DNA from: JBFWYO01 sp050186335
GTDB lineage: Bacteria > Pseudomonadota > Alphaproteobacteria > Bin65
Length of the DNA: 64,000 nucleotides
Direction: 5' to 3'
Assembly (NCBI GenBank): GCA_050186335.1
Contig: JBFWYO010000003.1
Location: 1 to 64,000 of the forward strand
This document shows positions 7,651 through 15,479 of the stretch, piece by piece; within the stretch, counting starts at the first letter, position 1; each line of letters starts with the position of its first letter. Below the pieces are notes generated by a model. That model made no database searches and was not told the DNA's origin. It worked only from the letters and a program-made list of their open reading frames with translations. The translations under genes and the position numbers were made by a program.

Positions 7651-8874
7651 ATGCAATTGAAAACGTATAGGTCCGTCCTGCTTGCGGGTGTCGCCAGCAT
7701 GGCCATCACGATCTGCGCCGCGCAAAGCTGGGCGGACGAGCCACTGCCGAGCGTGCAGGAAATGTACCGCATGCTGCAGGCGCAGCAGAAGCGCATCCAG
7801 GAACAGGACAAGCGCCTGGAAACGCAGCAGGTGCAGATCGATCAGCTGCAGAAGCGCGCCGCGCGCGCAGAGCAAGAACTGAGCCTGCGCAAGTCCGAAG
7901 AGCTAAAAACCAAAGCGCAGTTGACTCGCACCGAACAGGAGCTGTCCCGCACCAATCAGGCGGTAATCGCCAATCAGAAGGCGGTGACCACCGCACAGGC
8001 CGAAGTGGACAAGGCGCGCGCCGAATTGGGCACGGCGCCGAGCAATTCCGTGTTCAAGACGCTGCACGAAAATTCGCATTTCAAGGTCATGGCGGAGTTT
8101 CTTTATCTGGCGCCGATCCGCAGCCAGCAGTTTGCGTCCATTCCGACCATCAATAATCGCGAGAATCTTTTCCTCAATCCCGGGTTCGATCCTGCGTTCC
8201 GCGTCGGCGCGCTGTATAATTTCGGCAATGGGATCGACATCAATCTTGCCTGGACGCATTTCACCGGAACGACGAAGAAATCGGATACGCACTACGTTCC
8301 CTATAACGGCGGGTACGACGAAACCGAAACGGGCAGATACAAGCTGGATTACGACACGGTCGATTTCGAGGCGGGCTACAATTTCCTGGCCGGAGACCAT
8401 TTCCGCTTCCGCCTGCACGGCGGCCTGCGCTTCCTGCGGACCGTGGAGCGGTCCGACTTCGCGGATACCGGCGGCCCGAACGCCAGTCGATTTTCGACCA
8501 GAACCGAGGCGTGGGGTATCGGTCCACGCGTGGGTCTGGCGGTCGGCAAGGATGTCGGCGCCGGCTTTTCGTTGTTCGGCCATTTCGCCGGCTCGATCCC
8601 GGTCGGACAGGCCAGAACGCGCACGGAAAGCGAATGCTGCCCGGGCCCGCTGTTCACCACCAACTCGAATTGGCAAACCGACGTCTTCCCGGGTTTCGAC
8701 TCGGCGCTTGGTGTCGCCTGGAATTACGCGATGACCGACGGCGGTACCCTCGGCGTCAAGCTTGGCTATCGCATCGACTATCGCTTCGGCTTGGGCGGCG
8801 GCGAGGGCTCGACGGACAAGCTGGGCTTGCACGGGTTCTTCTTCGGCGCGTCGTGGAAGTTCGGCTACAAGTAG
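7651..8874 (+). CDS. Lpg1974-type pore-forming outer membrane protein
   Basis: A 407-residue outer membrane protein. The signal peptide runs to SWADE (about residue 28). Residues 30-125 form a Gln/Glu/Lys-rich coiled coil (LQAQQKRIQEQDKRLETQQ and similar), the usual periplasmic spacer of this family. The remainder alternates short amphipathic strands and ends WKFGYK, an aromatic C-terminus suited to barrel insertion. GALYNFGNGIDINLAWTHF and the repeated Gly-aromatic strands match the Legionella major-outer-membrane-protein (Lpg1974) family. It probably acts as a porin with the coiled coil trimerising or reaching toward peptidoglycan. It has its own promoter and terminator. Confidence 0.75.
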   Translation: MQLKTYRSVLLAGVASMAITICAAQSWADEPLPSVQEMYRMLQAQQKRIQEQDKRLETQQVQIDQLQKRAARAEQELSLRKSEELKTKAQLTRTEQELSRTNQAVIANQKAVTTAQAEVDKARAELGTAPSNSVFKTLHENSHFKVMAEFLYLAPIRSQQFASIPTINNRENLFLNPGFDPAFRVGALYNFGNGIDINLAWTHFTGTTKKSDTHYVPYNGGYDETETGRYKLDYDTVDFEAGYNFLAGDHFRFRLHGGLRFLRTVERSDFADTGGPNASRFSTRTEAWGIGPRVGLAVGKDVGAGFSLFGHFAGSIPVGQARTRTESECCPGPLFTTNSNWQTDVFPGFDSALGVAWNYAMTDGGTLGVKLGYRIDYRFGLGGGEGSTDKLGLHGFFFGASWKFGYK

Positions 8875-8899
8875 TCGAACGACCGACGCCATGCGCTGC

Positions 8900-8932
8900 A
8901 TCGGCCCGGGCCAACCCCGGGCCGATTTGTTT
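8900..8932 (+). terminator. Terminator of the outer membrane protein gene
   Basis: Perfect 11-bp stem ATCGGCCCGGG / CCCGGGCCGAT with a 5-base loop, followed by TTGTTT. It lies 25 bases after the stop codon at 8874. Confidence 0.8.
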
Positions 8933-9114
8933 CGCGACATCGCGCATCGCTCGGCCGTGCCATGAAAGTGTAACCGTTCGGCGATATTGTCCGGCCCGTC
9001 GCGAGGCGGTTTTTCGTGCCGCCCGGGTTGTGCTAGCGTTTGCGCGGGGACAAAGCCGGCCCGACGGTGGCTGGCCGACTTGCGCAATCGGTTTCAAAAA
9101 CAGGGGTACCAGGC

Positions 9115-10155
9115 ATGTTCAAGGGGATGCGATTTCTGCTCGCCGGCGCTGCGGCGCTCGCGCTCGGGTTGGGCGTTTCAGGCCAGGATGCGTCGGCGCA
9201 GACCAAGACCAAGCTGACCGTCTATACCGCGCTGGAAAACGATCAGTTGGGCGTCTTGAAGAAGGCGTTCGAGGCGGATACGCCGGACGTCGAGATCCAA
9301 TGGATCCGCGATTCGACCGGCATCATCACGGCACGCCTGCTGGCCGAAAAGAGCAACCCCAAGGCCGACGTGGTGTGGGGCCTGGCCGCCAGTTCGATCG
9401 TGCTGTTCGACCAGCAGGGCATGATCGAAGCCTATGCGCCCAAGGGCGTCGAGGCGCTCAAGCCCGCGTTCCGCAGCCCGAAGAAACCGGAAACCTGGAC
9501 CGGCATGGACGCGTATCTGTCGCTGATCTGCTTCAACACGGCGGAAGCGGCGAAAGACAAGACGCCGAAGCCGGAATCGTGGAAGGACCTGCTGAAGCCG
9601 GCCTACAAGGGCAAGATCGTGATGCCGAATCCCGCCTCGTCGGGTACCGGTTACCTGACCGTGGTGGCGTGGATCAACCTGATGGGCGAGGCCGAGGCGT
9701 GGAAATTCATGGACGCGCTGCATGAAAACATCGGGCTGTACACGCATTCGGGTTCGGCTCCGTGCGTGCAGGCGGCCAAGGGCGAACGCATGATCGGCAT
9801 CGGGCTCGACATGCGCGGCGCCAAGCTGAAGACCGAGGGCGCGCCGATCGACGTGATCCTGCCCAAGGAAGGCGCCGGCTGGGAAATGGAAGCCACCGCC
9901 ATCGTCAAGGGCACCAAGAACCTGGCCGCCGCGAAGAAGCTGGTCGATTGGTCGGTGACCAAGAAGGCCAACGAGGCCTACGGCAAGTTCTACGCGATCG
10001 TCGCCTATCCGGGCGTGAACGCGACGCCGCCGAACTATCCGGCCGATGCCGAAAAGGCGATGGTCAAGGTCGACCTGGCCAAGGCGGCATCCGAGCGCGA
10101 ACGCATCCTGGCGGAATGGACCAAGCGCTACGACAAGAAGTCGGCGCCGAAGTAA
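9115..10155 (+). CDS. 2-aminoethylphosphonate-type ABC transporter substrate-binding protein
   Basis: A 346-residue periplasmic binding protein. The ATG at 9115 gives a signal peptide ending QDASAQT. The mature protein begins TKLTVYTALENDQL and contains IRDSTGIITARLLAEK and VVWGLAASSIVLFD, a pattern I recognise from the putative 2-aminoethylphosphonate (PhnS-like) and iron(III) binding proteins, which carry a ligand to an ABC importer. A further family feature is the pair of Gly-rich loops ASSGTGYLT and SGSAPCVQAAKG. No permease or ATPase gene is adjacent, so it is an orphan binding protein here. A terminator follows directly. Confidence 0.78.
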   Translation: MFKGMRFLLAGAAALALGLGVSGQDASAQTKTKLTVYTALENDQLGVLKKAFEADTPDVEIQWIRDSTGIITARLLAEKSNPKADVVWGLAASSIVLFDQQGMIEAYAPKGVEALKPAFRSPKKPETWTGMDAYLSLICFNTAEAAKDKTPKPESWKDLLKPAYKGKIVMPNPASSGTGYLTVVAWINLMGEAEAWKFMDALHENIGLYTHSGSAPCVQAAKGERMIGIGLDMRGAKLKTEGAPIDVILPKEGAGWEMEATAIVKGTKNLAAAKKLVDWSVTKKANEAYGKFYAIVAYPGVNATPPNYPADAEKAMVKVDLAKAASERERILAEWTKRYDKKSAPK

Positions 10156-10179
10156 CTTCCGCCGCCGATTGCGCTATAA

Positions 10180-10215
10180 ACGGCTGCCGGAACCGCCCGG
10201 CAGCCGTTCTCGTTT
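10180..10215 (+). terminator. Terminator after the binding-protein gene
   Basis: Perfect 11-bp stem ACGGCTGCCGG / CCGGCAGCCGT with a 6-base loop, followed by TCTCGTTT. It is 25 bases past the stop codon and ends before the ankyrin gene. Confidence 0.75.
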
Positions 10216-10241
10216 GGAGCATTCGCTACGGGACATTCGAC

Positions 10242-10904
10242 ATGCGGGTTTGGATTTTGCTGCTGCCGTTCCTGACCCTGGCCGCCGCCGCCGCGGCGCA
10301 GAACCGGAACCCCGACCTCGCCTTGATCGATGCGGCGCGTTCCGGCGATGCTGCGCAGGCGGATGCGCTGCTTCGGGCAGGCGCAAATCCGAAAGTGCGA
10401 GGTGCCGATAGCGTCACGGCGCTGATCGCCGCCGCCTATGGCGGCCACAACGGGATCGCGCGGCTTCTCGTCGCCGCCGGCGCCGAAATCGATGCGGAGG
10501 ATCGTACGCCGCAAGGCGCCTTGATGATCGCCTGCGTGCGCGGCAACGTGGAGCTGGTGCGGCTGCTGGTCAAAGCCGGCGCCAACGTCGACGCCTCGAA
10601 CCAGTTCGGCGGCAACTGCATCATTCCGGCCGCCGAACGCGGGCACGTCGAGGTCGTGCGCGAAATGCTCGCGACCACCAAGATCAACGTCAATCACGTC
10701 AACCGGCTGGGTTGGACGGCCCTGCTGGAAGCCATCATCCTGAGCGACGGCGGGCCGCGCCATGTGGAAATCGTGCGGCTGCTGCTGGCGCATGGCGCCG
10801 ACGCGAACCTCGCCGACAAGGATGGCGTGACGCCGCTGGCCCATGCCCGCAGGCGGGGCTATCGCGCGATCAAGGCCTTGCTGGTTGCGTCCGGCGCGAA
10901 GTAA
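10242..10904 (+). CDS. Exported ankyrin-repeat protein
   Basis: A 220-residue protein with a short signal peptide (MRVWILLLPFLTLAAAAAAQ) and about five to six ankyrin repeats. Successive copies of the consensus are readable: LIDAARSGDAAQADALLRAG, then TALIAAAYGGHNGIARLLVA, then GALMIACVRGNVELVRLLVK, then IPAAERGHVEVVREMLA, then HVEIVRLLLAHGADANLADK, and a final half repeat. Ankyrin domains bind other proteins. The partner is unknown, and the signal sequence places it in the periplasm or envelope. The DNA region begins just after the upstream gene's terminator, so the promoter must be short. It converges with the nitronate monooxygenase gene, with 4 bases between them. Confidence 0.8.
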   Translation: MRVWILLLPFLTLAAAAAAQNRNPDLALIDAARSGDAAQADALLRAGANPKVRGADSVTALIAAAYGGHNGIARLLVAAGAEIDAEDRTPQGALMIACVRGNVELVRLLVKAGANVDASNQFGGNCIIPAAERGHVEVVREMLATTKINVNHVNRLGWTALLEAIILSDGGPRHVEIVRLLLAHGADANLADKDGVTPLAHARRRGYRAIKALLVASGAK

Positions 10905-10908
10905 CCGT

Positions 10909-11880
10909 CTACCCCGCCAGCGTCGCGATCTTGTGCTGTGCCGCGCGGTATTCCCGTTCGAACTGATCGACGATTTCGGCCACGGACGGCGCGCTGTGGA
11001 TCGACCCCACGCCGTGCCCGGCACTCCAGATGTCGCGCCAGGCTTTCGATTTTGAGCTGCCCTCGCTGCCGTATTTCATATCATGCTTCTGGCTGGGATC
11101 GAGCTTGTCGGGATCGAGGCCCGCGTTGCGCACGCTCGGTTTCAGGTAATTGGCGTTCACGCCGGAAAATACCGGCGTGTAGACGATATCGTCCGCATTG
11201 GTGTCGACGATCATCTGCTTGTAGGCGTCGGGCGCGTTGGCTTCCTGGCTGGCGATGAACCGCGTGCCCATGTACGCGAGATCGGCGCCGATCGCCTGCG
11301 CGGCCAGCACGGTATCGCCGGTCGAGATCGCACCGGCCAGCACCAGCGTGCCGTCGAAAAACTGCCGCACCTCGTGCACCAGTGCGAACGGGTTGAACGT
11401 GCCGGCGTGCCCGCCGGCACCGGCGCTCACCAAAATCAATCCATCCACGCCTTCGCCGAGCGCCTTCTTGGCGTGGCGCACGTTGATGACGTCGTGCAGC
11501 ACGATGCCGCCGTAGGAATGCACGGCCTTGACCACGTCGCCCGGCGGCCGCAGCGAGGTGATGATGATCGGCACCTGATGCTTGATGCACATCTCGACGT
11601 CGTGCTCGAGCCGGTCGTTCGAGGCGTGGACGATCTGGTTGACCGCGAATGGCGCAACCTTCTTTTCGGGGTGCGCCTTCTGATACGCCGCCAACTCGGT
11701 CTTGATCTCGACGATCCACTGTTCGAGCAGTTCCTTGGGCCGGGCGTTGAGCGCGGGGAACGAGCCGACGATGCCGGCCTTGCACTGGGCGATGACCAAT
11801 TTCGGCACGGAGACGATGAACAGCGGCGAGCCGATGATCGGCAGGCGCAAGCGGTCTTTCAGCAGCGGATGCAGCGACAT
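10909..11880 (-). CDS. Nitronate monooxygenase / 2-nitropropane dioxygenase-like flavoprotein
   Basis: A 323-residue FMN-dependent TIM-barrel protein of the nitronate monooxygenase family. The N-terminus LRLPIIGSPLFIVS, the substrate-loop IITSLRPPGDV, the FMN-phosphate-binding LVSAGAGGHAG and LVLAGAISTGDTVLAAQAIGAD, followed by AYMGTRFIAS, are in the expected order. Relatives oxidise alkyl nitronates or act as NAD(P)H:quinone reductases. It lies 170 bases downstream of the ring-fission hydrolase on the same strand, so it may be the last gene of the aromatic operon or stand alone. I see no terminator between them. Confidence 0.82.
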   Translation of the reverse strand: MSLHPLLKDRLRLPIIGSPLFIVSVPKLVIAQCKAGIVGSFPALNARPKELLEQWIVEIKTELAAYQKAHPEKKVAPFAVNQIVHASNDRLEHDVEMCIKHQVPIIITSLRPPGDVVKAVHSYGGIVLHDVINVRHAKKALGEGVDGLILVSAGAGGHAGTFNPFALVHEVRQFFDGTLVLAGAISTGDTVLAAQAIGADLAYMGTRFIASQEANAPDAYKQMIVDTNADDIVYTPVFSGVNANYLKPSVRNAGLDPDKLDPSQKHDMKYGSEGSSKSKAWRDIWSAGHGVGSIHSAPSVAEIVDQFEREYRAAQHKIATLAG

Positions 11881-12050
11881 GGAAATCCCTGGTTAAGGCG
11901 GACGACTTTGGGGTGGGCGCGGGCGCCGCGAACGCGGCGCCGGGGTCGGCCGCGCACTATAGGAGAGCGGGAAGGCGCGCGTCCATGCGCACGCGCGCAT
12001 CGTCCTGCGCGCAATCCGTTCGCTCGTCGGATGCCGGAAGACGCCGGACG

Positions 12051-12875
12051 TCAGGCCGCTTCGGCGAGGAAATTGGCGACCAGGGTCGAGAACCGCGCGG
12101 CATGCTCGACCTGGGTCCAGTGGCCGCAGCGGCCGAACACGTGAAGCTGCGAACGGTCGAGCAATTGGTTCAAGCGCAGACTGCTTTCGAGCGGAATGAT
12201 CTGGTCCTCGCGCCCGTGCACGATCAGGACCTCCTTGTCGATCCCGCGCAACTGCTCGTCCGGCGTCGCCAGCATCTCGATGCCCGCTTGGCGCGGCGCC
12301 GGGAACATCTGCGAATAGGTTTCTTGATAGCCGGGGCGGATACTGGCCTCGTGACGCGAGCGCACCAGATCGTCGGTCACGATCGCCTTGTTGTAGGCAA
12401 ATAGACTGACCAGCCTGCGCATGTTCTCGATCGACGGCTGGAAGCCCCAGGCGTAATCGAGCCCCGCCGTCAGCTTGAAGTTGCCGCCGGCGGCGCCCAT
12501 CAGCACCAGGCGGTTGACGCGGTCCGGGTGACGCGCGGTCAGCGCCAGACCGAGCGCGCCGCCGAACGAATTGCCGACCAGATTGACGCGCGCCAGCCCG
12601 ACCGCATCGAGAAAGCCGACAATATGGTTCAGCCACAGATCCATCGTGTAGCGGATATCGGCTTTGCGCTCGGTATGGCCGAAGCCGACGATGTCGGGCG
12701 CGAGCACGCGGAATTTCTTGGCCAGTTCCGGAATCGTCAGGCGCCAGTTGGCATAGGCCGTAACGCCCGGGCCGGAGCCGTGGATCAGCACGACCGGCGC
12801 GCCGCTGCCCTGCTCCAGGTAGTTGGTCGCGAAGCCCGCCGCGTTGACCGTTTTGCCGATCTCGGGATTGCTCAC
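12051..12875 (-). CDS. Meta-cleavage product hydrolase (alpha/beta fold)
   Basis: A 274-residue alpha/beta hydrolase. It starts at a GTG with an excellent AAGGAGAG ribosome site. The catalytic triad is visible: nucleophile S103 in VGNSFGGALG, D224 in VHGREDQIIP and H252 in GRCGHWTQVE. The N-terminal LIHGSGPGVTAYANWR oxyanion-loop signature is typical of C-C hydrolases such as BphD/MhpC that split 2-hydroxy-6-oxo-dienoate ring-fission products. Sitting directly after an extradiol dioxygenase gene, this is the expected next step: cleavage of the ring-fission product to 2-hydroxypenta-2,4-dienoate and an acid. Downstream hydratase and aldolase genes are not present here. Confidence 0.82.
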   Translation of the reverse strand: MSNPEIGKTVNAAGFATNYLEQGSGAPVVLIHGSGPGVTAYANWRLTIPELAKKFRVLAPDIVGFGHTERKADIRYTMDLWLNHIVGFLDAVGLARVNLVGNSFGGALGLALTARHPDRVNRLVLMGAAGGNFKLTAGLDYAWGFQPSIENMRRLVSLFAYNKAIVTDDLVRSRHEASIRPGYQETYSQMFPAPRQAGIEMLATPDEQLRGIDKEVLIVHGREDQIIPLESSLRLNQLLDRSQLHVFGRCGHWTQVEHAARFSTLVANFLAEAA

Positions 12876-12898
12876 TTTGCTCTCCTTGGGTGATGCTT

Positions 12899-13243
12899 TT
12901 ATGCGGCCGACGTCAGATCTGCGAACACGGCACCGTCCTTGATCACGACCGTATAGGTTTTAATCGGATCGCGGCACGGCGAGGCGATAACTTTTCCGGT
13001 GCGAACGTCGAACGAACCGTAATGGAACGAGCATTCGATGGTGAACCCGTCGAGCGTGCCGTCCTCGGCCAGCGACGATTGGCCGTGGGTGCAGGTATCC
13101 TCGGTGACGTAGAACTGCCCGTCGATATTGTAGATCGCCAGCGGCGCATGGCCCGGCACGTCGACCTTGCGCATGCCGCCCGCCTCGACCTCGCCGGCCG
13201 AGCACAGGCGCACCAGATCGGACGTCAGCGCCGCCTCGCTCAT
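12899..13243 (-). CDS. Rieske [2Fe-2S] ferredoxin of the ring-hydroxylating dioxygenase
   Basis: A 114-residue Rieske ferredoxin. Its start overlaps the stop of the dehydrogenase gene by four bases (ATGA), which fixes the start. Cluster ligands are C51/H53 in EDTCTHGQSS and C71/H74 in IECSFHYGSFDV, with the Pro-containing loop following. Such ferredoxins carry electrons from a flavin reductase to the oxygenase alpha subunit (BphF/CmtAd type). No ferredoxin reductase gene is in the cluster, so electrons must come from a reductase encoded elsewhere. Confidence 0.9.
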   Translation of the reverse strand: MSEAALTSDLVRLCSAGEVEAGGMRKVDVPGHAPLAIYNIDGQFYVTEDTCTHGQSSLAEDGTLDGFTIECSFHYGSFDVRTGKVIASPCRDPIKTYTVVIKDGAVFADLTSAA

Positions 13244-13998
13244 AGCATCGTGCTGCCGCCGTTGACGCTGATCACCTGGCCGGTGACGAACGACGCTTCG
13301 CGCGACGCGAGATACGAGACCATCGACGCGATTTCGCTCATCTCGCACGGCCGGCCGACCGGGATGATGCTGACGAACTTGTCGACCAGCGAGGGGTCGG
13401 CTTTCAACATCTCGTTCAACTGCGGCGTCGCCGTGGCCGGCGGCGCCACCGTATTGACCGTTATGCCGTTGCGCGCGAATTCGCGCGCCAGGCCGGTCGT
13501 CATGCCGTGCACGCCGCCCTTGGCCGCGTTGTAGGCCGCGTGATCCCACAGGCCGCTGCGCACCGAATCGGCGCCGATATTGACGATGCGGCCGTAATTC
13601 TGTTTGACCATGTGCGGCAGCGTCTTATGGCAGGCCCAGATGGTCGACCAGAGATTACGGTCGATCGTGGTCTTGAGCGTTTCCGGCGTGTGCTGCAGGA
13701 ACGGCAGGATCACGCCGCCGCCGACATTGTTGACCAGAATGTCGATGCGGCCCCATTCCTTGACCGTCGCATCGACGACGTCCTGGATAATTTCCGCGCG
13801 GCTGAGATCGCCGGCGAGCGAGATTACCTTGGCGCCGCGGCCGCGCAGTTCGCCGGCGGTGTTTTCGAGCTCCGCCTTGTTGATGTCGCACACCATCAGG
13901 CGGGCGCCGTCGTCGGCCAGGCGTTCGGCGATCGCCTTGCCGATGCCGCGCGCGCAGCCGGTGACGATGGCGACCTGATCCTGCAATTTCTTGCTCAT
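13240..13998 (-). CDS. SDR-family cis-dihydrodiol dehydrogenase
   Basis: A 252-residue short-chain dehydrogenase. It shows the NAD-binding TGCARGIGKAIAERL, the D-I-N acidic residue after strand 2, NNVGGGVILPF, the catalytic Ser in IGADSVRSG, and Tyr/Lys in AAYNAAKGGVHG. Its closest recognisable relatives by pattern are BenD and CmtB, which oxidise cis-dihydrodiol carboxylates to catechols with NAD. It is translationally coupled at both ends (ATGA overlaps with the genes before and after), matching a role between the oxygenase and ring cleavage. The exact diol is unknown. Confidence 0.85.
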   Translation of the reverse strand: MSKKLQDQVAIVTGCARGIGKAIAERLADDGARLMVCDINKAELENTAGELRGRGAKVISLAGDLSRAEIIQDVVDATVKEWGRIDILVNNVGGGVILPFLQHTPETLKTTIDRNLWSTIWACHKTLPHMVKQNYGRIVNIGADSVRSGLWDHAAYNAAKGGVHGMTTGLAREFARNGITVNTVAPPATATPQLNEMLKADPSLVDKFVSIIPVGRPCEMSEIASMVSYLASREASFVTGQVISVNGGSTML

Positions 13999-14939
13999 GC
14001 GGCTTCGCTCCCTTTTGCGGCCCCTGCGGCGTTTACCGCGACCGGCGCTTCGATCGGCCCGAACGCGCCGAATCGTTCGGTCGGCACACCGCCCCAGGTA
14101 TCCAGCGTGGCCGGCACCCGTTCGAGCATGCGCGCCTGCCGCGCATGCTGTTCCGGGAATTCCTCCATGCCGAAGCTGTATTCCAGCGTCATGCCGTCGG
14201 GATCGAGGAAATAAATGAAGATGCTGTCGGACGGTTTGTGCCGCCCCGGCCCGAATACGACCGGCACATTGTTCGCGCGCATACGGTTGAGCGCCATGCC
14301 GATATCGTCGATGTCGCGCACCATGAAGTTGACATGGTTGAGGCGGTTCTCGTTGCCCTTGGATACCGCGAACGAATGGTGGAACACGTTCGGCCAGGCG
14401 CGCATGAAGGCGAAGAAATCCGGCACGTAGTCCGAGACCTTGAAATTCATCGTGCCGGTCATGAACGCGGCGACGCCGTCGAAATCCTGCGCCACGATGA
14501 CGATATGGCCCAGCCGCGCGATCTTGGCGTGGCGCGGCGCGAACGGCGCCGCAAGCTGCATGACGCTGGTGTAGAACTCGAAGCATAGGCCGGAATTGGG
14601 CTCGCGCGCGCGCAAACTCGGGCCCTGGCGCAGATCCTGGCATTCGGCGGCGGAGACGGTCTCGACCGAAATGCCGGCGTCGCGCAGCGCGCGCGCCAGC
14701 GAATCGAGTTCGCGCTCGCTCTCCATGACCCAGCCGATGCGCTTCAGCCCGGCCTTTGCCGCCGGGTACAGCACCACGTTGTGATGATCGTCGGAGCAGC
14801 GCAAGAACGCCTGGCCCTGGGCGCCCATGCCGTACAGATCGAGACCGACGATGGTCTTATAAAATTCTACGGAGCGCTCGATGTCGGTGACGTTGAGCGC
14901 GACGTAACCGAGCTTGCGGTAACGCACGGGAGCGGTCAT
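13995..14939 (-). CDS. Type I extradiol (VOC-fold) ring-cleavage dioxygenase
   Basis: A 314-residue protein with two vicinal-oxygen-chelate domains. The N-terminal half starts RKLGYVALNVTDIERSVEFY. The C-terminal half carries the iron site: H145 (ARLGHIVIV), H202 (LNHVNFMV) and E253 (MTLEYSFGMEE), the 2-His-1-carboxylate triad of BphC-like enzymes that cleave catechols next to the hydroxyls. A C-terminal extension of about 50 Ala/Glu/Arg-rich residues has no clear role. Its stop codon overlaps the dehydrogenase start. Together with its neighbours it gives the order: ring dihydroxylation, rearomatisation, meta cleavage, hydrolysis. Confidence 0.85.
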   Translation of the reverse strand: MTAPVRYRKLGYVALNVTDIERSVEFYKTIVGLDLYGMGAQGQAFLRCSDDHHNVVLYPAAKAGLKRIGWVMESERELDSLARALRDAGISVETVSAAECQDLRQGPSLRAREPNSGLCFEFYTSVMQLAAPFAPRHAKIARLGHIVIVAQDFDGVAAFMTGTMNFKVSDYVPDFFAFMRAWPNVFHHSFAVSKGNENRLNHVNFMVRDIDDIGMALNRMRANNVPVVFGPGRHKPSDSIFIYFLDPDGMTLEYSFGMEEFPEQHARQARMLERVPATLDTWGGVPTERFGAFGPIEAPVAVNAAGAAKGSEAA

Positions 14940-14954
14940 GGCATGCGGCTTCGG

Positions 14955-15470
14955 CTAGAGGATGAGGCTGATGCGGCCGTGCGGCCGCAGCGCTTCCTGA
15001 TCCAGCACAGTGCGCTTGGCGGCGATCCGGAACCCGTTCCCGTCGCGCACCAGGGAATGCTCGTGATGGCCGATATACGTGTCGGTGACGCCGTTTTTCG
15101 AGCGGTAGGTGACGAAATTGCTGGTGACTTTTACCTTGTCGCCTTCGACCCCGCGCACACGCACGTTGGCGATCATCCGGCGCGTCTTGGAGCGCGGAAA
15201 TTCGCTGTGCGCGGTTTTCTTCTTGAGGCGCTCGGCGCGCTGCTGGATGCGATAGCGATCGTCGGCGATATAGAACAGATGCGTATCCGGCCGCGCGTCG
15301 GCCGGCGCGTCGGTTGCGGGAACCTGATAGGTGGCGTCGGCGGTGAACAGCGCCACCCAATCGTCCAGGCGCCATTCGTCGAGCATCGCCGCCTCCTCGA
15401 ACAGGAAGTCCTCGATCGCTTCGCGCGAGACGATGGCGTTGAGGCCGGGGCGCGTTGCCATATCGGTCAT
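14955..15470 (-). CDS. Aromatic-ring-hydroxylating dioxygenase, beta subunit
   Basis: A 171-residue SnoaL/NTF2-fold small subunit. The start has a GGAGGC ribosome site, and a second Met three codons later is possible. Family features are IEDFLFEEAAMLDEWRLDDW near the N-terminus, a Y-R-I-x-Q-R-x-E-R segment, R-R-M-I-A-N-V in the middle and the conserved C-terminal LDQEALRPHGRISLIL (compare L-D-x-x-x-L-x-x-x-N-I-S). The beta subunit stabilises the alpha3beta3 oxygenase and has no cofactor. It lies 9 bases after the alpha subunit gene. Confidence 0.9.
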   Translation of the reverse strand: MTDMATRPGLNAIVSREAIEDFLFEEAAMLDEWRLDDWVALFTADATYQVPATDAPADARPDTHLFYIADDRYRIQQRAERLKKKTAHSEFPRSKTRRMIANVRVRGVEGDKVKVTSNFVTYRSKNGVTDTYIGHHEHSLVRDGNGFRIAAKRTVLDQEALRPHGRISLIL

Positions 15471-15479
15471 GTCAGCCTC